Assembly: GCA_022813625.1 (NCBI GenBank)
Contig: JAKLMB010000017.1
Span: 372,001 to 436,000 of the forward strand
Source: Aaosphaeria pasadenensis
Lineage: Eukaryota; Ascomycota; Dothideomycetes; Pleosporales
Length of the DNA: 64,000 nucleotides
Direction: 5' to 3'
Both the position numbers and the translations under genes were made by a program. Shown here piece by piece: positions 34,055 to 45,745 of the stretch. Numbering within the stretch: the stretch's first letter is position 1; each line of letters starts with the position of its first letter. The notes beneath the pieces were generated by a model. The model searched no databases and had not been told where the DNA came from. It worked only from the letters and a program-made list of their open reading frames with translations.

Positions 34055-34201
34055 ATGTGCACACGAGTGGTACACTCCTACAGCTGCGGCCACCAGGTCA
34101 CAGAGAAGGCACCATGCGCCCGCTCGAGAAATTCCCATTGCAACGATGACAAAGTCAAAAACGTGAAGCACGACGAGAAGTGTGATCATTGTGATCCTTG
34201 A
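34055..34201 (+). CDS. Small conserved-looking cysteine-rich protein (48 aa)
   Basis: The start ACAACATGTGC opens a 48-codon frame: MCTRVVHSYSCGHQVTEK, then CARSRNSHC and a C-terminal EKCDHCDP. The spacing of six cysteines and two histidines (C2, H7, C11, H13, C20, C28, C42, C45) suggests a small zinc-binding or metal-chelating fold. I believe small fungal proteins with the start MCTRV..YSCGH are common in Pezizomycotina annotations, but their function is not known to me. The frame is open for 128 codons upstream, yet that part is low-complexity, so the start at 34055 is preferred. Confidence 0.6.
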   Translation: MCTRVVHSYSCGHQVTEKAPCARSRNSHCNDDKVKNVKHDEKCDHCDP

Positions 34202-36887
34202 CAGGTACCCGCTCCCTTTCCACTGCCTCACGCGCCTACTACGTGCCCGTCACACATACACAGTACAAGGTCTGACAAACCCCATCACAGCGTGTCACCA
34301 CATACTTTACCCGGACGACACTTATTGATGGCCGGTGGCACATATACGCGGGTGTCAACCCTCGGATCCGGAGGCGCTTTCGCCGCCAGCGGTTTCGCCG
34401 GCAAGGAAACCCACATTTCCACAGCCTCCAAAACATTCTAATCGTGCGGCAACGGGAGCGACCGTCGCAACAGATCGATCATTTTATCTCCCACCGAAGG
34501 ATGCATTTTTTTTCACGGCGTCACGGATGAAAAGCAATAGGCGTTGAACGGGGGCATTGGGAACTCCACAAGGATCATTGTGAGTGTGGCGTTTGAACCC
34601 AGGCTGGTCTTGCATTGCCCTTCTTCAACTTGTATTCAGTGCGGCTTTCTATTAATCGTCTCTTTCTGATCGGGGGGTTTTTCTTTCCCGTGGTCGCGCC
34701 ATCGCGCCATCGCGCCGCCCATGCAAACAGCACATGGTGCGGGCGAAATAGGTGTTACTCATGATTTGTTTCTCATTACTTTCATATCTATTTCCGGTTT
34801 CCTCTCTTTCGCGATATCTATTCCTAGGATGTCCGTGGCGCGCCAAGGCGGGGGAGCGGGGAGGAAGCGCAGTCAGACAGAAAAGCGAATTCAATTAATG
34901 CATGAGCGCCTCAGACAGCGTCCAGAAGGGACGTGTTTGTTCTGTATTGGCATATCTTTCTACCACCACCAGCCTTCTCTAACCATTGTGCGAACGCGGG
35001 ATCCTATCCTATTCAAACAGCCTGTGGGCCAATCATCAGCCGGTGATCTGCCGAGAGCGACGAATTAAAGCCGCAGCTGCAACACCGTTTTTCGCCAATC
35101 GTGTCGAGACGCCAATTGCGTCCAGCGAAAGAGAAAACAGCTGGCATAAATGGTACACGGAGCTTCACTCGATACGGAGAGACGAAACACCTCGAAGGCT
35201 ACCCTGCAAGTCACCTGCTCGCCCCAGCAGCGTCCTTCTCCCTCGATATTGCCCACAATGCCCCATTATTGCATGCGTCGTACTTGGGTCCAGGGAGGTG
35301 CGGTCGTGGACCAGATTGGTGTCGAGAGGCCAGATGTGATAGGGTGTGATAAGTGCAGTCGGATCATAGTACTTGCTGTCATGCAGAATCGCGCAGCAAG
35401 GACCAGAGCCTTTTCTTCTCTCAACCCGGGAACGACGAGCAATACAGTCAGACGGGCGAGCATCAACCCCCAGCGATCCTCCCGCTCTGCTAGGGGTCGG
35501 CCCGTTGACCACGCAGAAATCGCGCCCGGCCAGACATCTCTTGCCGACGGGATTATGGGGACAGCGAGATGCATGATTTGAATGGGACAACGAGCTGCGA
35601 TCCATCAACACTGGCAGGTAGGCAACACTCCCGGAACCTCATGTGACAGTGATGCGGCGAGTTAAGCCTCTACGAGTATACTGTATGCTGTAGGCGTGAT
35701 CTTCATATAGCCGACCCGAATATGTTATATTTGACTTGATATACCCAAGGTGCCTCGTTCGGACATGGGAATTGCCCAGCCGTCGTCTTCCAGAAGCACC
35801 TCCACCCGGCCAACGCGGGGTTGAATGAAGAGAACGGTGAGCTCTACAGGAACAATATCGCAGGCACTGTAGCCTGAAGTTCTGCGCCGCTCTTTCATGC
35901 GGCGTATGTGCCAGGAGCGGAGTTTGCTCCAGGCCGAGATATCAATGCTCATGGGAGCCCTTGCTCTACGCTACGTATTGTATGCCAGGCCGTTGGCCCG
36001 CTGGTCGATTAATCTACTTCCCCTACAGACCATGCAGCTTGCGTTCATCGCCGTTGCCGCCTACTAGTCATTGCGACTGCGCCCACGTCTCTCACTAGCC
36101 TGATACTCTCCTTCCCTGGACCACTTTGTCCGTCACGCAATCCGCCTTGCGACCACTGTCAGCCAGCAAAGATGTCGGACGGCATGCGCGTGCATGGACA
36201 GCCGAGCATGTGCTGCGTTACTATGCGGCTCTGCACCGGTTACACTCTATATAGCTTTCTCGAGATGCTGCACATATATCCACGCCTAGGAATTTGCTCA
36301 AAGATGTGCAAGCTGTGATAAGAAGGAGGGAAAGCCATCCGGAGCTCATACCGTCTCGAAGTGCTTGCGTTTTCCGTTGGTCAGTCCTGCCTAGATGTCT
36401 AGCATTCGCTATCCGCAGTTAGTGAAGTGGAAAATAGGCCAGGAGATAGGGAAGAGGGCAGGGTTGGTTGGCAAGGCTGTTTAAGATTCGCAAGGAAAGT
36501 GTAACAACAGGCTAGGGTTCGCGGGTTGAGCGTGCTATGTTGAGATGATCACAATTACTGTTATGTGGTGATGGCTGTGGAATGGTGCCCACTACTGGTC
36601 GGTCATTCGAGGCGTCTTTTTCCTACGACTCAACATTCGGTTCGCCAGAGTGATTGTGGTTGTGGTGATGTTGGCGATTTGGTAGGCGTGGCAGGGTTGA
36701 GGTGACGAGTGATGGGTGGTGACGGGTGGCTTGCCTGGCCCTAATCAAGTTTAGGGCTGGACGATGTGCTAGGGCTGGCAGGGCCTGAGCACATCACATT
36801 GGTTACGTGAAGAGCTCTATATTCCTCCATAACCTACCCTCCGTTTTAACCACCCCGCTACTCTGTACACGCCGTGTCTTAATAACG
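34202..36887. other. Gene-free region upstream of MDM12
   Basis: About 2.7 kb. Overlapping frames on both strands at 34652-35611 are unrelated to any known family, as is the 75-codon frame 35725-35952 -. The final ~100 bases are the MDM12 leader. An in-frame ATG at 36807 would add 27 residues unlike the family and was not used. Confidence 0.45.
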
Positions 36888-38186
36888 ATGTCTATCGATA
36901 TCAGCTGGGACACGCTTGTCGGCGGCGCAGATGGGATCGCCCGTGCAGAGTCCATTCGCGCCTTTATCCACGACAGATTTCAACAGGTGACGCTGCCGCG
37001 TTTCATCCGTTCTGTGCGCGTCCATTCGTTCGACTTTGGGAGCGTGCCGCCAGAAATAGAGATCAAGGATATCTGCGACCCGCTGCCAGATTTTTACGAG
37101 GAGGATGAAGATTATCCAGATGAGCATGAAGGCGGCAGCGAGGCCTCTGCCGACCAACCCGACCCTACAGACCCCGCCTCACGCACAGCAAAAGAACGCC
37201 GTGCCAGAGAGGCCGAAAAACACCCGTCCAATGTAGATATCAACTCGTCAAGTCAATCACGCTTGGCACCACCATACGGAAATGCCAGAGTACCTGGACT
37301 CCGAACTACGTTGGCACCAACAGATCCCCTCGGCAGCCCATTCCTGGCCCGGGCCTCTACACCTGGCATTCCTGGAGGCACTTCGAACATCAATTACTTT
37401 CATCTTCCCTTGGGAGCGGGACTCTCTGGTGCCACGACGCCGCTCGCTGCCGTGGCTGGAGCACAGCTTCAGGGCTGGCCTGATTATCCGTATGGCCGAC
37501 CAACGACCCCAACGGAGATGCGCCTACGAAATGCTGCCTCTTTCGGCTCCTTGACACTAACACCACAGTCGAATCCTGATCCCAGCACTCGCCCATCGTC
37601 TCAACATGAGCTTGATGCCGGAACCAGTAATCCTATCTCCGATTCTGTACGCGCTCCCTCAGAGGCAGGATACGACCGTACGACATCTGCGTCTCCGCCC
37701 CGCATGCGCGAGAAGAGTCCCGAGGACATTCAGGTTGTGGCACATGTGCAGTATTCTGGAGACGTCAAAATCTCGCTTACCGCTGAAATACTTCTCGACT
37801 ATCCCATGCCAAGCTTCGTGGGCATTCCTCTGAAGCTCAACATCACCGGCCTAACCTTTGATGGAGTTGCGATCCTGGCCTACATCAAGAAGCGTGCTCA
37901 TTTCTGTTTCCTATCCCCCGAGGATGCAGATGCACTAGTCGGCGGTGACACTAGCCTAGAGTCGCTCCAGTCGGACGCGAAGTTACAGGACAATCAAGCT
38001 GGGCGCCGACTACGTATTGGTGGACTCCTAGAGAACATCAAGGTGGAAAGCGAGATCGGTGAGAAGGGAAGTGGGAAGCAAGTACTCAAGAATGTGGGCA
38101 AGGTCGAGTCGTTTATTTTGGAACAAGTCAGGCGCATTTTTGAGGAGGAATTTGTATACCCTAGTTTCTGGACGTTCCTTGTTTGA
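36888..38186 (+). CDS. mdm12: ERMES subunit Mdm12
   Basis: A single exon of 432 residues. The family N-terminus MSIDISWDTL fixes the start. The SMP lipid-transfer domain is split: residues ~1-75 (IRAFIHDRFQQVTLPRFIRS, VHSFDFGSVPPEIEIKDICD) and the C-terminal ~180 residues (VVAHVQYSGDVKISLTAEIL, FVGIPLKLNITGLTFDGVAI), ending RIFEEEFVYPSFWTFLV. Between them is a ~220-residue disordered insertion rich in Ser/Pro/Thr, as in other filamentous-fungal Mdm12 proteins. Mdm12 bridges Mmm1 (ER) and Mdm10/Mdm34 (mitochondrial outer membrane) in the ER-mitochondria encounter structure and helps move phospholipids. No oddities. Confidence 0.97.
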   Translation: MSIDISWDTLVGGADGIARAESIRAFIHDRFQQVTLPRFIRSVRVHSFDFGSVPPEIEIKDICDPLPDFYEEDEDYPDEHEGGSEASADQPDPTDPASRTAKERRAREAEKHPSNVDINSSSQSRLAPPYGNARVPGLRTTLAPTDPLGSPFLARASTPGIPGGTSNINYFHLPLGAGLSGATTPLAAVAGAQLQGWPDYPYGRPTTPTEMRLRNAASFGSLTLTPQSNPDPSTRPSSQHELDAGTSNPISDSVRAPSEAGYDRTTSASPPRMREKSPEDIQVVAHVQYSGDVKISLTAEILLDYPMPSFVGIPLKLNITGLTFDGVAILAYIKKRAHFCFLSPEDADALVGGDTSLESLQSDAKLQDNQAGRRLRIGGLLENIKVESEIGEKGSGKQVLKNVGKVESFILEQVRRIFEEEFVYPSFWTFLV

Positions 38187-40223
38187 AGTGGTCGCCATCA
38201 ACTGCGTATGCCATCGTTGACGAAGAACGATAAAGTTTCCCTCTCAAGCGGCCTGTCGTGTTGCTAGCAAGAGTCTCCACAACACCCGTCACCTGTAGAC
38301 TCGCTGTGTCATTATTGAAGCTGGCGGAGTCGCACACAGCTGCAAGAGAAGGAAATAGGAAATGCACTTGGGCAGCTTGCAGATGTCAAAAAAATTTGTA
38401 CCGCACTAGAGCGTGTACACCTCTGTCAGATGCAAGTAGGCGTGGATCTGCTTGGCACTGCCGTTGCTCTTTTGAAAAGTCGTACAACGTCGAATTTCTC
38501 CACTCTCTTACTGGAGTCACGTTGCAGCGCAGCGCGGGCGTGCCACGACAGCTGATTCTCATTGCGGCAAGTTCTCCCCTATCCATACAACAGTTGTACA
38601 CGAAACGTGGACTGGCGCTCTCTTTTCCAGCCGCGGCCGCGTGCAGAAACGAAGAGTGACAAGGTTTTTGACAGGTCTATAGTTAGGGTTGTCTGTTACC
38701 ATCACTGTTACTGACAGCGGGATCAGGCCATGTCTGCGCACTCTGTTCACGTACACAACCGATGCGGCCATTATCTAGGCCTGTCCCCGTACGACCGCGA
38801 ATTTTTCCCATGTCGCCATTAAGTGGACGAAATATAGGATGCGTTGACAGGGCGGCTCACAATTTCGACTCATCGGTTGTGCTCCTCACCTAATGTGCAT
38901 TGCTTGATCATCGTTTGGATGGTATCATGCGCTGCAGCCTTTCCCTTCAAACTTTCTCTTTTCGGTCATGACGCGTCCTGCCCGGTCGATCCCGCGATCC
39001 CCCATTTCCCATCTTTGTGGTTCTGCGGGTTGCGGCCTCCCTTACTGCCGGCTCAGGACAGCTCCCTCGCAGGACACAAGACGGCGTACTGACACCTCTC
39101 TTATACCAGACAAGCGGGACTGCATTATCACAGGCTGCCCGAGAAGGCCACTCGCAACAGGCCATGTAACGCTGCGACTCCTTTCGTGAGGCTGCAGATG
39201 GGCTCTCTTGCCTCCTCGGCGAGCGGCATCGGATATTGATTGCGGGTGCATCGAAATGAAAAAAATTGATTTCGTTGGGGAATGCCCAAAAATGGTCTAT
39301 CCATCAGACGAGGGGGGGTTTCATAAATCACCAGGCAAAAATAACTAAAATAGACAAAAAGGGTGCAAGAACTTGCGCAATCTTGGGGAGGGACCGCCCC
39401 TCTTCAATCTTCAAGGCTATTTTGGACGGCTATCTAGTCTAATGGCCGTTCCTTTATTATCACATATAGGGCCTGGGGGTTATAAATCATGGATACCACT
39501 TGGCGAGGCGGTTCCTATCTATCTTGCATCTAACAGTGCGTCTACCTGGATATTGTGCCTTTTAATCGAAAAGACAATCCCACCACTAGGCCTCGTACGA
39601 TAGGGAAATGGACGCCTAGTGGACCGTAGATACGGATGGTCTTCTATCGAGCCCTTGAACGGATGCAAGATTGCTTGCAGAGAGTGTCGAGGGCCTCACT
39701 ATGTTGCACGTGACCACAATTTGCGTCCGAGTAGTCACTGATCACTGAGAGAGATGCGCTAGTTCTAGAACCAACGCCCCAAACAAAGCGGCTAATAGAC
39801 AATGCTTATTGTTATTGTTCGTGTCAGTCCCCTTCGTGATCTATAGTAGACATTGGCGTACGATAACAGTGCTCATCGATTTCTGGCGTCAAGTCAAGCA
39901 ATGATTCTCAGTCGATCATCCTCGCTCGCTTCTCTCGTCGTCAGCCACCTCCAGCGCCACAACCAGTGACCCCTCACTATGTCATTATCTTGGCAAGGTC
40001 ACGTTGCTGCCCCTCAGCTGTGGGGACGCGAAAGCAACTTGAAACCGGTCTATGGCTGCACCCTGAAAAGTCAACAACCTCTCTTCCAACAACGCTTCCT
40101 TACGGCTTACTTGCACCCTTTCACTAGTGCTGTATTGCTTCATCTCACCTCCATCACAACCTACCAACCTACACTCACACGTACACATTCACTACTACTC
40201 TTGGATAGTGTGCAGCAACCATT
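38187..40223. other. Gene-free region between MDM12 and HET-C
   Basis: About 2 kb. Frames at 38258-38659 + and 39373-39603 + have no recognisable domain. The stretch 39260-39480 is AT/G-homopolymer-rich. The last ~250 bases are the C/T/A-rich promoter and leader of HET-C. Confidence 0.45.
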
Positions 40224-43200
40224 ATGCCTCCTCCCAAGCTCCCTATCAGCTCCATTCTCTTACCATGTCTGGTGCTCCTGATCTTCTGGGCACGCCCGAC
40301 CGCGGCCTTCGGTGCCGGCAACATCGCCTCGCTGTCGAAGATTGAGGGCCAGAACTGGCGCCATGGAGATATCGAGGATACCTTGCTCAACCTGCTCATG
40401 TCCGTCCGATCCAACAAGAAGTTCAGCAAGATGGACGTCAAGCGTGTCTACTTTGGCAATTGGCTTCGTAAGTTTTATATCTGCACTCGGTGCCTGACTT
40501 GAGGAGACGGAGGCTGACAACTCCGATAGGTGACTATTCGCAAGCTGTCGATGTACGTTAGAGTTCAATGTCAGCTCTTGATTATAGAGCTCCGCTACAA
40601 TGAGAGTCCAAATGCTGACCATGATGTAATAGGTCGGTACGGTGAAGATGGTATCTGCTGAGGCTATCCGCATTCTCATCTGGATTCTTGGATTCCTCAG
40701 CTTCGGATACGGAACTGGCGAGTTCGAGGTCACCACAGAGAGGCTTGGCTGCTACAGGCCCGAGGAACATATTGATAACCCCAAGGTGAGATTGATATAA
40801 GGCATGAAGAAATGGACACAGGCTGATTAGGAAAGGACTATGCCGATAATATCGATGCACGCCAGTACGACCGTCGTCTCCGTGGCCCCATCGACGAGAG
40901 GCGCGAACTCAGTGTTGATGAGCGAACCGGTCTGAAGAACTATATCGCGTCCGAGGACTTGGGTATCATGACCTCGGCAAGCATGGTCCGAGATTTGTTC
41001 CGCCGTTGCATAGACCTTGGACGCCGATCCCAGGGACGCGGAAGAGACTTCTACGAAGCACTTCGACTTCTCGGAACCGCCTGCCACTGTCTTGAGGATT
41101 ACTCTGCCCACTCCAATTATGTCGAGCTTGCTTTGATCGAACTCGGTGAGCGCGACGTGTTCCCTCACGTCGGCCGCAGCGCCCAATTCCGAGTCCAGGG
41201 TGCCAGGGATTCCGTCTACCCAATTGTCACTGGAACCTTTGGAGGAGTCGACTTCCTTCACAGTGTCATGGGTGAATTCAACGACAAGGCCACCCAGTCT
41301 GAGCTTCAGGAACTGGAGGGTGCCATCTCGGATGCCGATAGGAAGAAGAACAAGAGCAAGATCAAGGACTTGCTCAGCCAGCTTCCCGACGGAATTTTTG
41401 GTGGCAAGGACCAAGCAGGCAAGGCCGACGAGTTGGAGAACAATGCCAACGCTGCAGCCATGGGCAATATGCACATCTCTCCTAAGGAACCAGAGGCCTT
41501 TACCCAGCAGATGCAAGAGCTCGTCAAGCAGATCTACCCCATCATGGAATTCCACGACGATATCATGCAGTCCATCTCCGCATTCATCGAGAAGATCCCT
41601 ATCCTCCCCGAGCTTATTGAGCAGGTCCAGGAGCAGGTTACCGTATTCGTCTTCAGTCTTTTGGCTCCATACATCTTGCCCATCATCGATCAAGTCAAGG
41701 CGGAGCTCGAGACCGGTTCTTCCGAGGTCATCTCCAGCTCTCGCGACAAGCAGCACGTTGTTTTCAACGACGATTACTCCACCGACCCTACTCACAGCAT
41801 GTTGTCCAAGGATCATTTCAGCAACGTCCTAAACGAGCCCGCTGGCCGCATCGCTTCTGAGGTCTTGAAGTGGGTCGTGCCACAGATCGTGCAGTGCTGG
41901 GACGACGACCGAGTCGATGCTGAGCGTACCATTCAGCGTATCGTGCAGGGTGTGTTCCACCACCCGGCATTGTACAGATATGGCGACGATGGCGCTGCCG
42001 ATGGCCGTGCCCTCATGTTCCGCACCGTTGAGAACTGGTGGCGCGAACAGGGCTCGCGTGGCCAGAGTGAATTGCGTGAGAAGCTTAGCCGCAGTGGAGT
42101 CCAACAGGGCCGTAACCACAAGCCCGGAGTGCACGACAAGGGCCACGGCTGCGGAAAGCCCATCGGCATGGCCAACGACTTCGGCGGTTCGTCTGGCGGA
42201 AGCAAGAAGGGTGGCGACCAGGCCTTCCAGGAGATCGGTGGACAGGCAGGAAAGCTTGCCAGTGAGGCGGTCGGAGGTGGTGCTCTCGGTGGCATCGTTG
42301 GCGGTCTCGTTGGCGGCATCGGAGGAAGTCTCCTCGGTGGAGCCTTCGGCGAGGACGAGAAGAAGAGCAAGAAGAGCGAGAGCTACGGCGATGATGGCTC
42401 GTACTCGCAATCTTACTCCGAAAAAGGCCACCACAAGAAGAAGTCCCACGATGACTCCGAGCGATATGGCCAAGCAGAGTACACCCAGACGCAATACCCT
42501 GGCGGTGGACGCCGCGAGGAGTTCTCTCGCTACGAACAGGACGAGCGCGGTGGCAATTATGGTTACCAGCAGAAGGTCGAGACAACCGGCTATGGCGGAT
42601 CCGGCAGTTACGAGCGCCACGAAGAGCGTCGCGTTGAAAGCGGCAATCGATGGCAGGAAGAGGACCGCCGAGAAGGTGTCGATGACAGTGGCCAGTACTA
42701 TTCTCACAAGAAGGAGTATGTCATCTCACCCCCCCGAAGACATGTGTAATGGTAGCTAACAAGCGAATAGGAAGCATGGCAAGAAAGACAAATACAGCCG
42801 TAACTCCGAGGATGAATCGGGAGGAGACTCCGGAGAAGATGACTACGAGAAGCGTCGCAAGAAGGAGCAGAAGAAACGGGAGAAGGAAGAGAAGAAGAGG
42901 CGCGAGAGGCGTGATAACGATGGCGACTCCGACGAGGACAAGTACAAGCGACGATCATCGGATGAGCACAAGCGCCAATCTCACCACTCCAGCAGCCATC
43001 AAGAGTATGGCCAGGAAAGAAGATACGGAGAGCAGGAGTCGAGCTACGGTCAGGAGAGGAGATATGGAGAGCAAGAATCAAGCTACGGCGGACGCCAGGA
43101 GACTTCCAGCTACGGCGGCGGCTATCAGAATGAGTCCTCCGGATACGGAGGAGGCCACAGCCAACGCCAGGAGTACGGAGGCGGATACCAGCAGCAAGAG

Positions 43201-43446
43201 TCTAGCTACGGAGGCGGACACCAGCAGCAGGAATCGAGCTATGGCGGACGTCAGGAGAGCTCTGGCTACGGCGGTGATTCCTACGGCTCTGGCGGCGGAT
43301 ATGGAGGTGGCCGCAGGGACGAGGGTGAGTACGGACGCAGGGACGAGGATGAATATGGCAGACGTCAAGAGTACGGCGGAGGCTACGGTGGAGGAGGTTA
43401 CAGCGGTGGTGGTAACGACGAGTATGGCGGGAGGAGGTATGGTTAA
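40224..43446 (+). CDS. het-c: HET-C heterokaryon incompatibility protein
   Basis: Five exons (40224-40467, 40530-40552, 40633-40785, 40836-42715, 42771-43446) give 991 residues, near the 966 I recall for Neurospora HET-C. A signal peptide (residues 1-28, LLPCLVLLIFWARPTAAFGAG) leads into the Het-C domain: WRHGDIEDTLL, VYFGNWLRDYSQAVDVGTVK and the ACHCLEDYSAHSNYVELALI segment. Helical middle segments follow, then FHHPALYRYGDDG and a glycine zipper around 617-645. The last ~340 residues are charged and Gly/Tyr/Ser/Gln-rich with tandem SSYGG-type units. HET-C is a plasma-membrane glycoprotein whose allelic differences trigger cell death after hyphal fusion in Neurospora; whether it is polymorphic here is unknown. 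Exon 2 is only 23 nt. Long antisense frames opposite exon 4 are coding-bias artefacts. Confidence 0.95.
43020..43440 (+). repeat. In-frame tandem repeats in the HET-C tail
   Basis: Repeated units encode YGQERRYGEQESSYG-like and SSYGGGHQQQE-like peptides, with near-identical DNA (two copies of a GAGAGCAGGAGTC/GAGAGCAAGAATC-type block and several TACGGAGGCGG blocks). Such coding repeats can change copy number without breaking the frame. Confidence 0.8.
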
Positions 43447-43879
43447 GTGGGTATTAAGATAGGATTCTTGATTTTCCCCACATTGTATGTACACTGCTGA
43501 GCACCTTGGTGGTTCTCCCAGGCCCTCCTACCAACGGCCGACTCTTTCCTTTGAACTGATCGGTTTATCATCAATAGAATGGATATGTCTCTAAATGATG
43601 GAATCACGGTGTCTTTTCGGCGTCCGCTATATTCTTCTCCACTTGTAAAGATGGAAGGGTCCCTGCTCTCTGATCACTGATCACTGTCACTGTCAAAACT
43701 ATAATTCTCTGAGCCGATATATAGGAAGTATCACGCTGATGAACGACCGGGCACGCATCCCAGGATCTAATTGATCTTGATCGATATTTACAAAGCTGTA
43801 CATACATACATCTTTTCATATATACACGAAAAGGTATGACTAGAGAAACTTCCACCACCTCACCTACTCCCCATCCCCA
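43447..43879. other. Convergent 3' regions of het-c and the MFS gene
   Basis: 433 bases between opposing stop codons. Contains a short direct repeat (CTGATCACTGATCACTGTCACTGTC near 43671) and is otherwise plain 3' sequence. Confidence 0.5.
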
Positions 43880-45745
43880 TCACCCTCCCTCCCCCCCCTT
43901 CTTCCCAAACACCCAACCCCCCAACCACAAAAACGCCGGCACAGCCGTAACCGCACTCAGCAGCCCCAACACCAACGCCATATCCTCCCAACCCTGCTCC
44001 TCCGCCACGAACCCGGCAAGCAACGGTCCCACGACGCACCCGCCCGCAAACGCGACGTTGAACAGCGCGTACGCCTGCGCATACGCTCCCCCCGGCCCAC
44101 CGTACCCCTTCGCGCCGCGGGCGACCATCGACGCTTCTTTTGCCTCGACGACGGAGGAGATTTCTGCCATGATGGGCGGGAAGGTGGAGGAGAGAGTGAG
44201 GCCTGTTAGGGCGAGCAGGGCGCAGAGGAGGACTTTGTCGTGTAGGGTATTCTCGCTGACGAAGCGGAGGCAGATGAGCGGCGGCGCGGCGAGTAGGAAG
44301 CCGAGGGATGCGGGCCACCGGCCGCCGATGCGGTCGGCGAGCCAGCCGTATATCGGGGCGAGGAACGTGGGGATTACGAGGGGGAGGAAGAGGAGGGATG
44401 CACCGGTGGAGGTCCAGGAGAAGATGGAGGCGGCGCGGATGGTGAGGACGGAGTCGAAGGCCGTGAAGAGGGAGGCTTGGATTATGGAGCTGAAGAGGGC
44501 GGCGAGGAGGCGGCGGGAGTAGAGGAGGGAGAGGAGGGGTGGGAGGCGGTCTCTTGTGCGGGGAGGGTGGGATGGGTTGGGGGTGGGAGTGGGCGTTGTT
44601 GAGGTTGTCGTTGTGCCTTTTTCTGGATCACTTGGTGGTGGTGTTTTTCCAGCGTCAGGATGGGTGGTCGATGGTACTGCTTCTTCATCACTCTTCGACG
44701 GTTCTCCATCGGCCGTTGTCGTCGTCGACGTCGTCGCCCGTACCCTCCCAGCGGCATCAGGATCCCACCTAGCAGCCACCTTCTTCTCGACGAGCAGGAG
44801 CCGGAGCAAGATATCCAAGCCGATGAGCGCATAGCACATGCCGAACACGGCGTCGTAGCCCGCGTGGTCGAACACGACGCCGCCCAGCATGGGCGCGATC
44901 AGCAGGCCCAGCGACATGCCCAAACTGACATACCCCATGGCCTGCGCGAGACGCTCCTGGGGCACTGTGTCTGCGAGGAGGGCGAGGCCGACGACCCATC
45001 TGTATAGCTATTAGCATTGATATTCAGGGGGAAGAGAAATCAATCAAGACGATATCTGACCGAGAGACGAAAAGAAGACACAACTTACACGACCGCGGCA
45101 CTGGCCCCCTGCAGAATCCTCGCAACGATCCAAATCTCAATCCGGCTTCCGACATTCAGCAGCACCGTCGAGCCCAGCAGGGCCAGCAGCCCGAGCAGCA
45201 GCGGCGACCGGCGCGACGACGTGCGGTCCGCGAGCCATCCGCAGATGGGGCTGAATGCCAGGAGCGCGGCGCCGTAGATGGCGATGAGGACGGAGACCCA
45301 GTATTGTACTGTGTGTGAAGTTAGTTGTTGGTATGTATATGTATATGTGAGTGTGTGTTTGATGATGAGGTAGCTGGGGTGTGGATAGGGAGTATTGGAA
45401 ATGAAAAAGTAAGTACTTACCTCTGTCCTCGTCGATGTGGCTTCGACTCTGCAAAGCGAATGGAATCACAGGCACGATGACGCCGTAGAGAAACATATCC
45501 TGTATCCACAATCATTAGCAAATACATTCAACCCCCAATACATACTCCAACATCACATCGCATCACACTCAACTCCTCAACTTCCAAAAAAGAAGGGAAA
45601 TCTCCCAGCATACGGTCGGCGAACATACAGTAAAAACCGCCAACGCAACCGTCCCAATGATAAACCCCTCCGAGCTCCTGAACTTGAGCCCCCAAGGCGG
45701 CGTGTCGCCGTGCTGCGTGAGCGATGCGATCCATTTCGTCTTCAT
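43880..45745 (-). CDS. MFS transporter, DHA1-like, 12 TM
   Basis: Exons 45745-45629, 45499-45421, 45308-45089 and 44999-43880 give 511 residues. Hydrophobic segments fit 12 TM helices. The MFS signature A loop occurs twice: GWLADRTSSRRSP between TM2 and TM3 and GWLADRIGGRWPA between TM8 and TM9. TM1 starts GFIIGTVALAVFTDMFLYGV, TM4 is IEIWIVARILQGASAAVVW, and LADTVPQERLAQAMGYVSLG covers the loop into TM5. A ~70-residue Thr/Pro/Asp-rich cytoplasmic loop separates the halves. The layout resembles proton-antiporter drug/amine exporters (vesicular-amine-transporter-like); the substrate is unknown. The exon 4 sequence is GC-rich with strongly biased codons. There is no secondary-metabolite gene next to it to suggest a cargo. 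Confidence 0.92.

Noticed and set aside
35725..35952. Minus-strand frame starting MSIDIS, similar to the start of Mdm12 (MSIDIS), suggesting an inverted duplication.
   Set aside because: The codons differ and similarity stops after six residues; no nucleotide-level duplication is present.
40827..42707. Two long minus-strand frames (329 and 292 codons) opposite the large het-c exon.
   Set aside because: They mirror a strongly biased, conserved coding exon on the plus strand; such antisense frames are a by-product of codon choice and have no domains.
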